Of a stretch of DNA of 64,000 bases, positions 43,460-55,964 are shown piece by piece. Under the pieces are notes generated by a model that did not search any database, was not told where the DNA came from, and was given only the letters and a program-made list of their open reading frames with translations. Made by a program: the position numbers and the translations under genes. This stretch comes from Talinum fruticosum (Eukaryota; Streptophyta; Magnoliopsida; Caryophyllales; Talinaceae). Numbering within the stretch: the first letter of the stretch is position 1; the number at the start of each line of letters is the position of its first letter. The stretch is from positions 4,898,001 through 4,962,000 of the forward strand of contig JAITYX010000026.1 in NCBI GenBank assembly GCA_021018815.1, in the 5' to 3' direction.

Positions 43460-46115
43460 TATAATACCCCGAACCCCACCCTAGGAGTATTACATCGCTA
43501 GAGTTCCTTAAAAGAAACGCCCAATTCTAGGTGTCGATTTGGCTTTCTAATTCTAACTTAAAGGTAATAAAGATAATTTTCATTTTAGTTTGAAATTTCT
43601 AAAAATTTCATCATAGTTCCGTTTATAATATGGTCTATCCTTTAAGTAAAGCTTTAAAACCCTACATAAAAATTAGAATAGCTCAACCACATGCTTGGAG
43701 TACACAACCGAACGGCCACACGTCGGAGTCCAACCAATATGCATTAAGACTTAATAAATCTAATAGTTCATGATACATCCGATACAAACTATATGAACTT
43801 AGTTACAATCCACAACACTTAGGAATATATAGAATGCACATCAGGAATTTGAGTCACCTAGCAAAAAGCAATCAACATGAAGGAGTCCAGGATATGGTAA
43901 AGCATAAGGCACACCTTTCGAGAGAGTGCCTCAGTAACTTAGGAGGGAATATGTGGGGGTTAGCACCAATCCTCTCAATGAAGAGTCTTACACTCTTAAA
44001 ACGGAAATTTTTACACATACTAATGATAATAATGAAATTGGTAAACGTAGAATAGCATAATACAAGTCTAGATACTTTTCAATAAAATCGCCGTAAATCC
44101 CTTGTAGCTTAAAGATCATGACATTTCAGTCATTTAAAATACGGTTTCGTAAAGTTAAGAACTCATTTGGAACTGAATTAACTTGAAACTAGGTGGTGCA
44201 ACCACCTACACTCTCTTTCAAATGCTTTTAGTCTTAAACTAGCACCAAACACTTTTCTCTCGGACAACCCCTTGACTCAAGCTCCCATGACCTATCTCTA
44301 GTCAAACTCTTAGGAGGCTCTGCTTTCCTCGTCAGGAAAGATTCAACCTTTAAGGTTGATGGGCATCCTGATACTCGGGGACCACACGGTCTGTTACGCA
44401 TGACCACATCCTTACTCTGGTCTAGACATCCTTACCCAAAAATCATCCAAACTGAAGTGATCACAATCACTCATCAAACTTGGTTTTAAAGCATAATCAA
44501 AATCAGTTTAACATCATCAAAGGCATGGCACCATGTGCAACCTTTCTAAATTCACTTTCTAAAATTAGTTTCACTTCTTTAGAATATATTTCAAGTTTGG
44601 AAAGTAGTTATCAAGAATCATACTAAAGTATTATTTTGCGTAAACATTTGAACTCTTTTCAAAACTAACTTTTGAGTATTATTTAGGATCAAGTTACTTC
44701 ATATGTCAAGCATTTCTATATTAAGATTTAGCATTCCAAGCTAGCACATTCACCGAAGGATTCACCCAAGTATTGAGCATCTACTCATCTTCATTCATAT
44801 CCTACTCAAGCAAGATTCTCTTATTCCCATAAACGTAATTCTCATCTCACTCTATTCTCAAGGCCACAATCAACATAGATACATACTTCTTTGATACTCC
44901 AAATCCCTGCTCCTTTTCTACACTCAAATGTTCGTTTTTCCTTAACTCAATCCCTTTCCAAGCACAATGAACTCGGAAACTAAAACTCCTCTTAGCTACA
45001 ATAACCACAAGTAATTAAAACATAACCTAAAAGTCCCAACTCCTCACAAATTGTCATCTTTGCCTCAAATTCTCATATTACATCCCCATATGATTAACCA
45101 ACTCTTTCTCGCCCATACTATGCCATATAACTCTTAATTTCACTTCATCACTCAAATTCTTTTAGCTTCGCTTATCTTAAAGTTTTCTTCAATCTTAAGG
45201 ATTTAGATATGTCATAAACTCAGTTTAACCTAACAATCACCTACTTCCCACTTCCCTACCTCAATTGTGCATTAATCAATATGAACCGAGACTCCCCATT
45301 TCTACTCCAAATCATTGTTTCCTAATATTAACAATTACCCCTCAATGCCGAAAATTGAAGAAATCCCTAAGGGTTCAATCTGTAACATTAACTTCTAATT
45401 CGAGCCTAAAATTACAATTCCTTCATCCTCAATTTCTAATTGATATGTCCATATCACCCATCAAAACCTTAGCAATTCATTCCATCGGACGTTCTAGGTT
45501 CCCAAATCCACCTTAACAAACTTAATCAGTTTCTCTCATGTCCTAATATAGCCCTAATTATTTCCGAAATTCATTCTATAGCAAAAACATTCAATATTCA
45601 CAACAAAATTCAATTCAACTTCAAAATTATTAGTAACTTTAGAGTATAAAACCACCCACCTCGAATGCTAGGGTTTGAGAAGTTGATTGAATGGAGTCGG
45701 GTTGGGTTCCCTACGTTCCCCTCCCTTTCGTTTGTCTCTATCTACCCATGCCTCTCGCTCTATCTCTTCCATTCGCCCCTGTTTTTGCTTGGTTCTGGTC
45801 TATTTGCTCGGTTCTAGTCCTGTTCACTCGTCCATCGGTCCCCATCTTCCGTTAACGTTCCTCTTCCTCATTCCTCATCTTGGCGGCTTCTCTAGCCATC
45901 AACCTCTCACCCTATCTCTGATTCTCCCTTTCCCTCTCTCGCTTCTACTTGCTCGCTACTCAACCTCCACTCTCAATCTCATGACAATTTGCTTAAATAA
46001 GGCTTTAAATATATGTCCACGTATAGATATCGCTTATTCAACCTAATTATTTTTTGAAATAAATATATTAATTTAACCCATATATTTACCCCAAAATAAA
46101 ATTAAGGGTATTACA
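43460..46115 (-). repeat. chromovirus-like LTR 1 (minus)
   Basis: About 2.66 kb. On the minus strand it starts TGTAATACCCTTAATTTT (46115) and ends GGGGTATTATA, where TACA would be expected (43460). A purine tract abuts the start. TGTAATACCC ends and this tract are typical of Tekay/Del-type chromoviruses. It aligns over about 2.1 kb with LTR 2. No coding sequence is present. A CT-rich ORF at 45687-46046 is low-complexity. Confidence 0.65.
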
Positions 46116-46128
46116 TTTCTTCCCCCTT
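46116..46128 (-). other. polypurine tract of the chromovirus-like element
   Basis: Minus strand AAGGGGGAAGAAA directly precedes the LTR start TGTAATACCC. It fixes the element's orientation as minus and LTR 1 as the 3' LTR. Confidence 0.7.
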
Positions 46129-47256
46129 AAAAAATTTCATCCATGAAATTCGTAATAGATAGGAAGCATCTTGATTAAGCAACACTTGGGTATATATATA
46201 TCAATCACACAAGTATTACCTTGCATAGTCTAGAACTTAGTCATACAACTATTTCCAAGCATGGTTATTAGAATTCCTACGGAAGTCGCTATGTGTTAGG
46301 GTAACTTTCTTTTCGAACTTCACGTAGAAACAAAACACAATTACAATCTAATGGAATATGAACCGTAATCATTTCAAAGTCAATAGAAGCAAGTTCCGAG
46401 AATATTATAGGAAGTTTATGAGTTCTAGCCTCCTCTCTACCATGATTTCTATACATCTACCGACTTAATTACAGGGCCGAAGGAGCAAATTGTGCCGTAA
46501 AAGGGCAAATAGTTTGCTTCGAACCAAATACCTAAGCAACCAACGCATTACTTTCTAGCGATGCATAGATATTTACTTGTTATTTAGGAATTTCCACACC
46601 CGATAATCAAATAATTCCGTAACATAAACCCACTCATGTCAATACAATCAAGACAAGGTACACAGAAACTAGTTGTTCCCTCATTCATTCATCTAACTCA
46701 GTAGGTTTTGCAGTACCCCTAAGCTTGGGAGGTTGCAACTTCAAAAACGCATTCGAAGGTTAGTGCCTATTAGTGGATCAATTACATTATTGTGCACATC
46801 AGCCTTACCACTTCCCGTCCCACTAGTTATCTTGTAAGGTAAAGTTATGTGGTCATTACTAAGTCTTCAATATATTACCCTAAGTGTACCCATAAAAATC
46901 ACACATGCACATAAAACAAGTCATATAAAATTCAATCACTTACACATATAGGCACATAGGTACTTAAGTCAAATCACATAAGTAATCAAATAAATGAAGT
47001 CCTAGAGGTAGAGGTTTTTAGTTTAGGACTCAATGAAACCAACGAGTAATGTAACGGAAATAAGATTTCAGCCACACTTACTCATTCACGTAGCACACAC
47101 AAGTAATTCACATATCACCATAATAAGCGGTTTACAATCAACTAATTTAACTAAGTTGACTAGGTAAACGCCTACGAGTCAAAGGTTACCCTTAATGTGA
47201 CACGTATATTTGTCACAAATAAAGCACATCATCACGTAACAAAGGATCCTAAATGG
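46129..47256 (-). other. collapsed internal region of the chromovirus-like element
   Basis: About 1.1 kb between the two LTRs with no ORF over about 60 codons and no gag or pol motif on either strand. It is AT-rich. Either nearly all internal sequence was deleted or this was always a non-coding (LARD-like) element. No PBS is visible next to LTR 2. Confidence 0.5.
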
Positions 47257-49377
47257 CTATTACATTGCTAGAGTTCCTCAAAAAGAACTCCCAAAGCTAA
47301 TTAAGGTGTCGGTTTGGCTTTCTCATTCCAACTTAAAGGTAATCAAAATAATTTCCATTTTAGTTTGAAATTTAAAAATTTTCGTTAGAGTTCTGTTTGT
47401 AATATGGTCTATCCCCTAGGCTTAAAGCATTAAAACCCTGCATAAAAATCATAATAACTCAACGAGCCATACGCCCGGAGTACACAACTTAACGGCCACG
47501 GACCGGAATCCAACCAATAAGTATTAAGACTTAAACAATCTAAATGGCTCATGATATATATGATACAAACTATATGAACTTAGTTACAAGCTATAACACT
47601 TAGAAATATATGGAATGCACATTAGAAACTTGAGTCCCTCAACAAACAACAAACAAGTATGCAGGAGTCCGGGATATGCTAAAGCACATGGCGCGCCTTC
47701 GGAGAGAGTACTGCAACCTGGAGAGGGAATATGTTGGGGGCGAGCACCAATTCTCTCAATGGAGAGCCTTATAATCTTAAAATGAAAATTGGTAAAGGTA
47801 GAATAACGTAATACAAATCTAGATACTTTTCAATGAAATCGCCTGAAATCCCTTGCAACTTAAAGATCATGACATTTCAATCATTTAAAATACAGTTTGG
47901 TAATCATTAAAAACTCATTTGGAACTAATCAACTTTAAACAAGGTGGTGCAACCACCTACACTTTCTTTCAAATACATTCAGTCATAAACTAAATATGTT
48001 TTCAAGGCTTTAGACTTGGACTAGAACCAGACAGTTTTCTCTAGGGCGCGACCCCTTAACCGAGGCTCCTACGACTTATCTCTAGTCAAACTCTTAGAAG
48101 GCTTCGCTTTCCTCGTTAGGAAAGAATCAACCTCTCAGGTTGTCTGGGTATCTTGATATGCAAGACGCTATCGTCTCGTTATGCATGACCACCTTCTTCA
48201 TCTAGTCTAGAGAATCCTTAGCCCAAAATTCGTTCCAAACAGAAGTGATCACAATCACTTGTCAAACTTAGTTTTAAACCATAATCCAAATCAATTTAAC
48301 ACCATAGAAGGCATGACACCAAGTGCTACCCCTCTAAATTCACTTTCTCAAATCAGTTTCACTTCTTTAGAATATATTTCAAGTTTGAAAAGCAGTTATT
48401 AAGAATCATACTCAAACATTTGAACTTTTTCAAAACTATCTTTTTATTATTATTTAGGATCAAGTTATGTCACACGTTAAGCATCTCTATATTAAGATTT
48501 AGTATTCTAAGCTAGCACATTAACTCAAGGATTCATCCAATTATTTAACATCGACTCATCTTTATCCATATCCTACTCAAGAAAGATTCTCTTATTCCCA
48601 TAAGCGTAATTCTCGTCTCACTTTGTTCTCAAGGCCGCAATCAATCAACATATATACATACTCCTTTAATAATCGAAATCCTCGCTCCTTTTCTATACTC
48701 CTACATTAATTTTTCCTTAACTCAAACTCTTTTCAAACACGACGAGATTGGAAACTAAAACTCCTCTAGGCTACAATAACCACATATAATTACAACTTAA
48801 CCCAAAAAGTCCCAACTCCTCATAAATTGTCATCTTTGCCTCAAATTCTCATATTACGTTCCCATATTATTAACGAGCTCTTTCTCGCCCACACTACGCC
48901 ATATAACTCTTAATTTCACTTCACCACTCAAATTCCTTTAGCTCGCTTATGTTTAAGTTTAGTTCAATCTCAAGGATTTAGTTATGTTTTAAACTCAATC
49001 GAACCTAGCCCTCACCGCTTTCCATTTCCCAACCTCAATTGTGCATTAATCAATATGAACTCATACTCCCCTTAATACACCAAATCATTATTACCCAATA
49101 TTAACAATTGCCCCGTAACGTGGAAAATTCAAGAAATCCCTCCTAATTCAAGCCTAAAATTGCAATTGCTTCATCCTCAATTTCTAATTGAAATATCCAT
49201 ATCACCCATCCAACCTTAGCAATTAATTCCGTCAAAATTTCTAAGTTCCCAAATCCACCTTAATGAACTCAATCACATTCTCTCATGTCCTAATTTAGCC
49301 CTAGCTACTTCCTAAATTCATCTATAACACAAACATTTAATATTCAAAACAGAATTCAAGAAATCCCTAAGGGTTCA
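47257..49377 (-). repeat. chromovirus-like LTR 2, partial (minus)
   Basis: Direct repeat of LTR 1: ATTACATTGCTAGAGTTCC.., GGTTTGGCTTTCTCATTCC, CTTTCTCGCCCACACTACGCC and many other blocks align in order. It lacks the outer ~30 bp at the left and the U3 part (equivalent to about 45620-46115). At its right end a 23-bp piece (TCAAGAAATCCCTAAGGGTT..) that belongs about 220 bp further inside the LTR appears at the junction with the PMD tail. Confidence 0.62.
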
Positions 49378-49380
49378 ATT

Positions 49381-49564
49381 TGATTTCCATCCGATGTCAT
49401 ATAGAGGACCTTCTCATGGAACTTCTTAATCCTCTAGGGTCTATAGGGCTAGCTCTTCACAGCCTGGTGGTCACGGACAAGTTTCTACTTCAATCTTGGT
49501 GGATTTCGGCAACTATATCTTCGATGACGCCTCGATGATGAAGACTGATCACACCTTCTTGTAG
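49381..49564 (+). pseudogene. PMD gene copy 4, C-terminal tail only
   Basis: The plus strand reads SYRGPSHGTS, a stop, then SSRVYRASSSQPGGHGQVST followed by SILVDFGNYIFDDASM, ending at 49564. It aligns with the Ser-rich C-terminus of copies 1 and 2 (GGGRFSMSVLDDFGNYIF). The rest of the gene has been replaced by the chromovirus-like LTR. It is antisense to the minus-strand Tat pol, as expected for the cassette. Confidence 0.65.
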
Positions 49565-49959
49565 GATGCTTTTGTAATATTTAATGTTTTATAATATTTC
49601 TAATCTATGCAATGAGATGAATACAAAAACTCAATTCTAAAATGATTTCGTTTATTATGTGAAAATATTCTAAGAAAAATTACAAAGACAAATTGAAAAA
49701 AAAATTGCATTAGCCCTTATTCCCCAGTAGAGAAAATAATAAAATGAAAAATAGGGAATGGTAAGTGCGTGGTCTAAAATAAAATATTAACGCTCTTGAT
49801 TGAAATAGGCCGGAAGGAGAAACTCAAATAGGCCCAAGGAGTGCTCGAACAAAAACGAAAAGCGCACCAGTAGGTCTAGCTAGCGCCGGCCAAGCATGTG
49901 GCCGAGGCTCTAGCGGATCGCAGTGGTGGGATGGTGATGAAATCTATCTTGGAATCTAC

Positions 49960-49967
49960 TATATAAG
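49960..49967 (+). promoter_or_regulatory. TATA box of DUF7745-like gene (copy 4)
   Basis: TATATAAG in ATCTACTATATAAGGGAGC lies about 105 bp before the ATG at 50072. Position relative to the gene matches copies 1 and 2, though the surrounding bases differ. Confidence 0.55.
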
Positions 49968-50071
49968 GGAGCTGGCGGTCAGCTACCGAAAATCACACCT
50001 TCTAACCCTTCTTTTTGGAGATCTTTTAGAAAATAAGTTTCCAAGAAATTCCTCGGTGCCATTAATTCCTT

Positions 50072-51628
50072 ATGCCTTTCAAAGATGAATTCTATGAGCA
50101 AACTATCCTACTAGATACATGAGATGACCAAAGTTGATAAGGTAAGGTTGTTCCTCTATTGATCGAATACCTTGTTTAGCATTCAGCAGATGAAGGTCCA
50201 CTGGAATCTCTTAAGGGCTGCAATGGCCTTTTGGGATTGACAATACCACATCTTTAGGTTTGGAGATAAGGAATTATGTCCCCTTCCTAATGAATTTAAT
50301 GCCATCGTGGGCATTCAACGTCGGGCCAAAACCCGTGATGTTGACACCCTCTATTAACATGTATGAAACGTACAAGCGTCTGCTGAAACTAAATAATAAG
50401 AATCTAAGGTGGATGTTTATTATGGATAAGGTGTATCTAATGAATCTATTGTCGTACTATTGCTTGATGCATTCTTCGGAGCACACACACATTCGGAGGC
50501 GTCGGGCCATAATTACATGCCCGAGAGGTGGTTTCCTATTAGTGGGAGGCAACAAGGACATGGCTCCTGCTACATTACTGAATTTCGTGGAGCAGTTGAA
50601 GGATCACTGCTCCCTTACCCCACCGATATTCGTAGAAACTATTATAAGGTTAAACCAAATTGAAGCAAATCCAGACGAGGACTTCCCAGTGCTGCCCCTT
50701 ATTACTGCAGGTAAGCATAAACGATGTTTGGGTACCAGTCGGCAAGGCTAGGTGGGCGACGCCAGCTAAGAAATCTTGTCCAGGCGTCGACGAGGCTGAA
50801 AAGTCTCCATCTTTGCCCAAAGTCTCGCTTTTTGATCTTTTTATTCTTATTTTGATTTTTCTCCTATTGGGCTGTGAATAATGATGTATTCAAGCGTGCA
50901 TGTCTCTAATAATTGTATTATATGTTGTGTGCAGATGTAGTTGGTGGAGCATCTTAAACTCGGTGCAGCCACTAGCAAGCGTGGACTTGTACCTAGCTAT
51001 TCAACTTTATAAACGACGATGATTTAGAGTATTTACTGATCATGCAACCTCTTGGTGGGAAGCCCGATTAAGAGTCGGGCACCCCATCGAGTGGTATATT
51101 GAACATTGAAAAACTTCCCAATTGGGGACACATATTGAACAACATCTTTTTTGTATGTTTGCTGGGTATGAAAACTAGTATGTACTACTTCCCTAATCGT
51201 GTAATGCCGAAAATAGGATACGTCCAGGTGATCCCTTGTCTAGCCCGCCTCTTTCGAGCTATTTCAGTGTTTTGGCAGCTCAAGGCGAGTTTCGACTTAG
51301 CTTGATTATTGGATGAACTTGCCGAAGTTGCTTAAACCTGTATTGTAGTTTTTTAATATTATCTAGAATGGATAAAAGGGGTTGACCTCAAACGTCACAA
51401 GGCACCGAGGATTTGAGAACGACACCCCAGTGAGCTGTCCCTACTGCAACATCACTTCAAATTCTGGAAGTAAACAACCAAATTTACGAACGAGCCCGCA
51501 TGAGGGAAGAAGAAGCTGAAGAAGCTGAAGAGAGGAGGGCTCGCAGGATTGATGAGCCGAAGAAGCAAACCTAGGACGGTGCAATTGAGTATAGCGATCC
51601 AAAAGGGAAGAATGTAAAGATTGAGTAG
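50072..51628 (+). pseudogene. DUF7745-like gene, antisense to Tat pol (copy 4)
   Basis: Begins MPFKDEFYEQ. After a frame break come DKVRLFLY, NTLFSIQQMKVHWNLLRAAM, FWD, a stop and HIFRFGDKELCPLPNEFNAI. This signature resembles DUF7745. RRRAIIT (about 50500) is shared with copies 1 and 2. Exon 1 ends at CTGCAG|GTAAGC (50710/50711). The acceptor is TGTGTGCAG (about 50935). A second exon contains LPNWGHILNNIFFVCLLGMK and ends in a charged coiled-coil segment (ARMREEEAEEAEERRARRID) with a stop at 51628. It is the longest of the three copies. Frameshifts and stops make it a pseudogene. Function unknown. Confidence 0.6.
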
Positions 51629-52023
51629 GGTTGAAAGTACGAAGAATTTAAGAAGAAATAAAAATAAGAGAATTTTAGTTTTTCCTCTTTAGAACAATTT
51701 ATTTTTCAAGTAGTATGCATGTTTACTTCCATTTAATCTAGCTATGTATTCGGGTAAGTAGTAGGCTTACCTTTTTATTAATAAAAGTAAGTTTCATGCT
51801 CACTTTTATGCTTCACTTATTTTATCGCTCACTTAGAGGAAGAAATAATTGTGACCGCCTAATTGGACTGTCAAAATAAAATAACAATTAAATACAAAAT
51901 ATAATAAGAGGGATTTCTTGGCTCGGTCGGTCCTCTCGCTATCCATACGGTGGTCGGCGCCGGCTAAGGAGCGACTTAGTTGGGCTAGGATTAGCTAATT
52001 ACGAGGACTCGTTTAGTGTCATG
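51629..52023. other. gap between convergent DUF7745-like gene and Tat pol
   Basis: 395 bp of mostly AT-rich sequence between two converging genes. It contains the GC palindrome-like GGTCGGCGCCGGCT (about 51952). No ORF or terminator is identified. Confidence 0.4.
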
Positions 52024-52611
52024 CTAAACATAGTATTTCTTTAGTTGATCCAAGTTTGTATATTGAAAAATCTCTTCTCCATCCAAATTAGTCAATTTAA
52101 CCACCCCTTATAGAAGAATTTGACTAAGTATGAATGCACCTTTCCAGTTGGGTCTAAATTTTGCTCGAGGATGCTGAATTAGTGCTCTAATCTCCTTTAA
52201 GACCAAATCTCCAATCTTAAGATTAAGAGGGTTCACTTTCTTACTAATTGCCCTTGATATAAGTGTTTGGTATATCTGGACATTATGTAAAGATTTTAAA
52301 TGCCTTTTCGTCTAGTAACACTAACTCCTCGTAGAGTGCTTTAGCCATTTTGCTTCGGGAATTTGACTTTCTGCAGTGATTCACAACAAAGGAATGGCGA
52401 TTTCTATTGGAAGGACTGCTTCTATACAATACATTAGGAAGTAGGATGTTGTTCCCATTGAAATTCTAATGTAGGTCCGGTAGCCCTATAAAGCGAAGGG
52501 CAACTTGTTAGGCCAATCCTTATAGCCGACAACGTCTTCTCCACTATTTTGCGAATATTCTTATTAGCGGCCTCGAGTGCTCCATTAGTCCGAGGGCGAT
52601 AGGGAGAATAC
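52024..52611 (-). pseudogene. Tat integrase C-terminal part
   Basis: The minus strand starts, right at the copia insertion, with SPYRPRTNGALEAANKNIRK, which holds the catalytic Glu. Later come NPLNLKIGDLVLKEIRALIQ, PRAKFRPNWKGAF and the end NLDQLKKYYV with a stop at 52024. Frameshifts lie between. It joins the main integrase part at 62043 across copia element 4. Confidence 0.85.
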
Positions 52612-54142
52612 TAAAGACTCAAACTTTGAATGTATAACATTCTGAGTACTATCAAAGAATCAGGTACAAATTTCATCTCTTGCAAGTTTTGATTACAAGT
52701 CAAGTGCTATAGAAACTTTTCTGAGTGATATAGAACCTTATCTCGATTGTTACGTAAACTATTGCATATGTTTTCATTTGATTCGAACTGACATAGAAAG
52801 CAAACTCTTGCTCATCATTTCACACTCATAGTGCTGAGTTACTCGAGATAACACTCGGACTTATCGCATGTTCAAACATTCGCTCTAACACATTTAAACT
52901 CGGGTCCGACTTCATATTCCAAGTTCAAGTGAATTACAACGTTAATTCATTTCTTTAAGTCGACTTGTTTTGTTTGAACTATATTTGTCTAGATCAAGTA
53001 CTCTTACTCGATATTCTTTATCTAACTTGATCTTTCTCCAAATTGACTCGAGATGGAATTTGAGTGTAACGGATATTAGACTCGGAAAATTCCACTCTTC
53101 CAGGACTCGGATAATTATGCACTTAATTATCTTAATTAAATTATTATCTATGTCTAATGTTGGACCAAAGTATTGTATACTTTGAGATCCAAAATTGATT
53201 TACTTTTGTAGGTTATCTAAACGAGGTTATCCTATTTTTGAATTACAAAAGTAACTAGCTTCAAGATATCAAATCACCAACGGACAAGGGTTTGTCTACT
53301 TCGACTAAGGCCAAGACACCGTGTCGAGTTGTCCGTTTCCAAAACTGGAAATCTTCAATGCTACGCTCAATGGTGGTTTCCATCATACTTTTCAAACACC
53401 ACCAGTGGATTGGGACATCCTAAGGAGTTAAGAGCCGTTGCACAACCTTTACATCCCAACGGATCTTTTCTTAGCCACTAAGAAGAGAACCGTTACAACG
53501 GTCTCGGAAGGACTTCTAATCGGAAGATAGTCACAACGGCTAATCTGCTTGGTCATCTATAAATAGAAGACAACTCTCAAGATTTGAAGATTGCTCGAAT
53601 CATTGTCAATACACATACTTACGAAAAAGTCTTTGTATTCATACTCAATCTTCTACTTACAACTCCAACTCTGTACTTAGCATCTTTCCGAGTTGTAAAT
53701 CTTATAATCAATTACAAATTCTCTTTCCTACTTTTTGAGTAAGGTCCCTTAATTGAGCTATAATGATTAACTCAACTCAGTTATCCTTATTTGTAAAGGT
53801 TACCTCGGTTAGGAAGTACTAGATCGGATAAGGGAACTTCGAGTCTAGGAAAACTTTGTAAAGAATTGTTTAAATCGAGCAAATCCGGTGAAGTCTTCCT
53901 ACTGTATTTTATGGATTCAAAATAGTGGATTTGACTTAGTGCTTGGATTAGCACTGGCCGTAGTTTTTTCCCTATGAGGGTTTCCACGTAATTTATAAGT
54001 TAATAATTTTTTGAGTCCAATATAGACTCGGACAGTCTCAAAGTCTATTTTAGACTATAATCTTCCATTTATTGATTAAATTTCCTTATCACCCTATTCA
54101 CCCCCTCTAGGGTGACTAAGTCTCTCCAAGAGCAAACCTTTA
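52612..54142 (+). repeat. 5' LTR of copia element 4 (L6)
   Basis: 1531 bp. The start reads TAAAGACTC (TG changed to TA) and the end CCTTTA (CA changed to TA), both G/C-to-A/T transitions at termini needed for integration. TATA box 53558-53566. CCTATTCACCCCCTCTAGGGTGAC tail at about 54093. Confidence 0.88.
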
Positions 54143-54144
54143 GT

Positions 54145-54157
54145 TGGTATCAAAGCC
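54145..54157 (+). other. primer binding site of copia element 4
   Basis: TGGTATCAAAGCC lies two bases after the LTR end. It differs from the standard TGGTATCAGAGCC iMet site at one base. Confidence 0.85.
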
Positions 54158-54201
54158 TAGCCTTTCAAAAGGATCTAACCATCTAAAGGTCTAAAGATCA
54201 A

Positions 54202-55195
54202 ATGGCTCGGAACAATGGAGAGTTCGATGCGAGAAGATCTTCCAGCAGACCACCAAAGTTTAAAGGATCAAATTTCGTACACTAGAAGAAGCTCATGGAA
54301 TGGTTTCTATTGGATCATGATGAAGATGTATGGAACATCATACATGAAGGCAACTACATTCTAATGAGGATGGAAGAAACAAGACTTGTGGCTAAAACAA
54401 AACTCGAGTACACCATTGAAGAGGCGAGAGAAGTTCGAAAGAACTTCAAGACGATGAACATTCCGATGTGCGCCATCAGCTCGGAAGAGTACAATAGAGT
54501 GTCGACTTGTGACACAGCCAAAGAAGTGTGGGACACTCTTGTCAACACATATGAAGGCACAAGCCAAGTCAAACAAGCGAAGATAAACTAATATCTTCAC
54601 AAATATGAGCTATTCAAGATGGAGCCGAAGAAAACATCACTCATATGTTCATCTCGCTTCACTAAGATTACTAACAATTTCATATCTCTAGGTAAAAAGA
54701 TTTCCCATGAGGAAATGTGCAGAAAGATACTTAGAAGTCTACTCAAGAGAAGATGGGTTCCGAAGGTGACAGCCATTAAGGAAGCTCGGAACCTCTCTCT
54801 ATTAAAGCCGGACGAAATCATTGGGAAGCTACTCAGCCATGAGATCCATCTCGGAAGAAGTGGACATGAAGGTCAACACTAAGAAGAATATTCGCTGAAG
54901 GCCTCATAAAGTACGGAAGAAAATCTTAGTTCATTAGAGTCAAAAGAAGATCCCATGGCACTTATCGCCCGAGGCTTCAAAAGAATGATGATCCATAAGA
55001 GGTGGGACAAACGGCTAAGAGAAGAGTTCTACAAGAAAGATAAGAATGATAGAAAAGGTAAACACTCTTCCCTTTCAAAGTTATCTTTAACTAAGAACTC
55101 TGTCTGTTTTGAATGTGGCAGGAAAGAACACATAGTCAAAGACTGCGAAGGAGAAAGAGGGACAGAAAGAGTCTGTTTTGAATGTGGTCTGTTTT
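54202..55195 (+). pseudogene. copia gag, broken (element 4)
   Basis: MARNNGEFDARRSSSRPPKF at the start, a stop in FVH.KKLMEW (about 54281), then a long open stretch VRKNFKTMNIPMCAISSEEY and CDTAKEVWDTLVNTYEGTSQ. Further on come LSLLKPDEIIGKLLSHEI and one intact CCHC knuckle, CFECGRKEHIVKDC (about 55099-55142). Sequence after the knuckle (VCFECGLF) is a partial repeat of it at the start of the inverted block. Confidence 0.85.
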
Positions 55196-55955
55196 GAAGC
55201 CTCTAGCAATAAGTGCCATGGGATCTCTTGTTCTTTTTGGTGCTGACCTCTGCATCCTCCTCCTCTAGGTGGATCTCATGGGTGAGAAGCTTCCCAATGA
55301 GTTCGTCTAGCTTTAGTAGAGATAAGTTCCGAGCCTCTTCGATAGCCGTCACCTTAGGACCCCATATTTTCTTAGGTAGGCTTCGAGTATCTTTCCGTAC
55401 ATTTCCTCGTGGGAGATCTTTTTACCCAGAGATTTGAGATTATTGGTAAAGTCTCGTAAGTCGAATGAACATCCGAGTGATGTTTTCTTCTACCTCCATC
55501 TTGAACAGCTCATATTTATGAAGATATTGGCTTATCTTCGCTTGTCCGACCTGGCTTGTACCTTCATAAGTGTTGACCGAGTGTCCCACACTACTTTGGC
55601 TGTGTCACGAGCAGACACTCGGTTGTATTCCTCTCGAGCTTATGGCGCACATAAGAATGTTCATAGCCTTGAAGTTCTTTCGAACTTTTCAGCTTCATCG
55701 CCTATGAACTTAGCCTTTGTTTTGGGCACGATTCTTGTTTATTCTGTCTTCATGGGAATGTAGTTTCCTTGGTGTATGATGTTCCGGACATCTTCATCAT
55801 GATCCAGGAGGAAACATTCCATGAGTTTCTTCCAGTGCATGAAGTTGGATCCTTTAAACTTTGGTGGTCTCGCTGGAAGATCTTCCTTCATCAAACTCTC
55901 CGTTGTGATCTTTAGACCTTTGGATGGTTTGATCCTTTTCTGAAAGGCTAGGCTC
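55196..55955 (-). pseudogene. inverted copia gag fragment
   Basis: The minus-strand frame from 55963 reads GLKITTESLMKEDLPARPPK, FKGSNFMHWKKLMECFLLDH and NIIHQGNYIPMKTE. The segment holding the gag ATG (AATGGCTCGG in element 4) is deleted, so the start codon is gone. The fragment ends DPMALIARGFK at about 55200, upstream of the zinc knuckle. Confidence 0.8.
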
Positions 55956-55964
55956 GATACCAAT

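Noticed and set aside
43834..45516. ORFs of 70-85 aa in the chromovirus-like LTR
   Set aside because: Not open in the aligned LTR 2 region and without motifs.
45687..46046. 119-aa ORF, Leu/Ser/Pro-rich
   Set aside because: It sits in a CT-rich part of a chromovirus-like LTR and is not conserved in the second LTR.
52612..55195. Inverted block as self-priming product of the same cDNA
   Set aside because: The inverted LTR (L7) differs from L6 by large blocks in U5, so it came from a different family member, not from the same cDNA.
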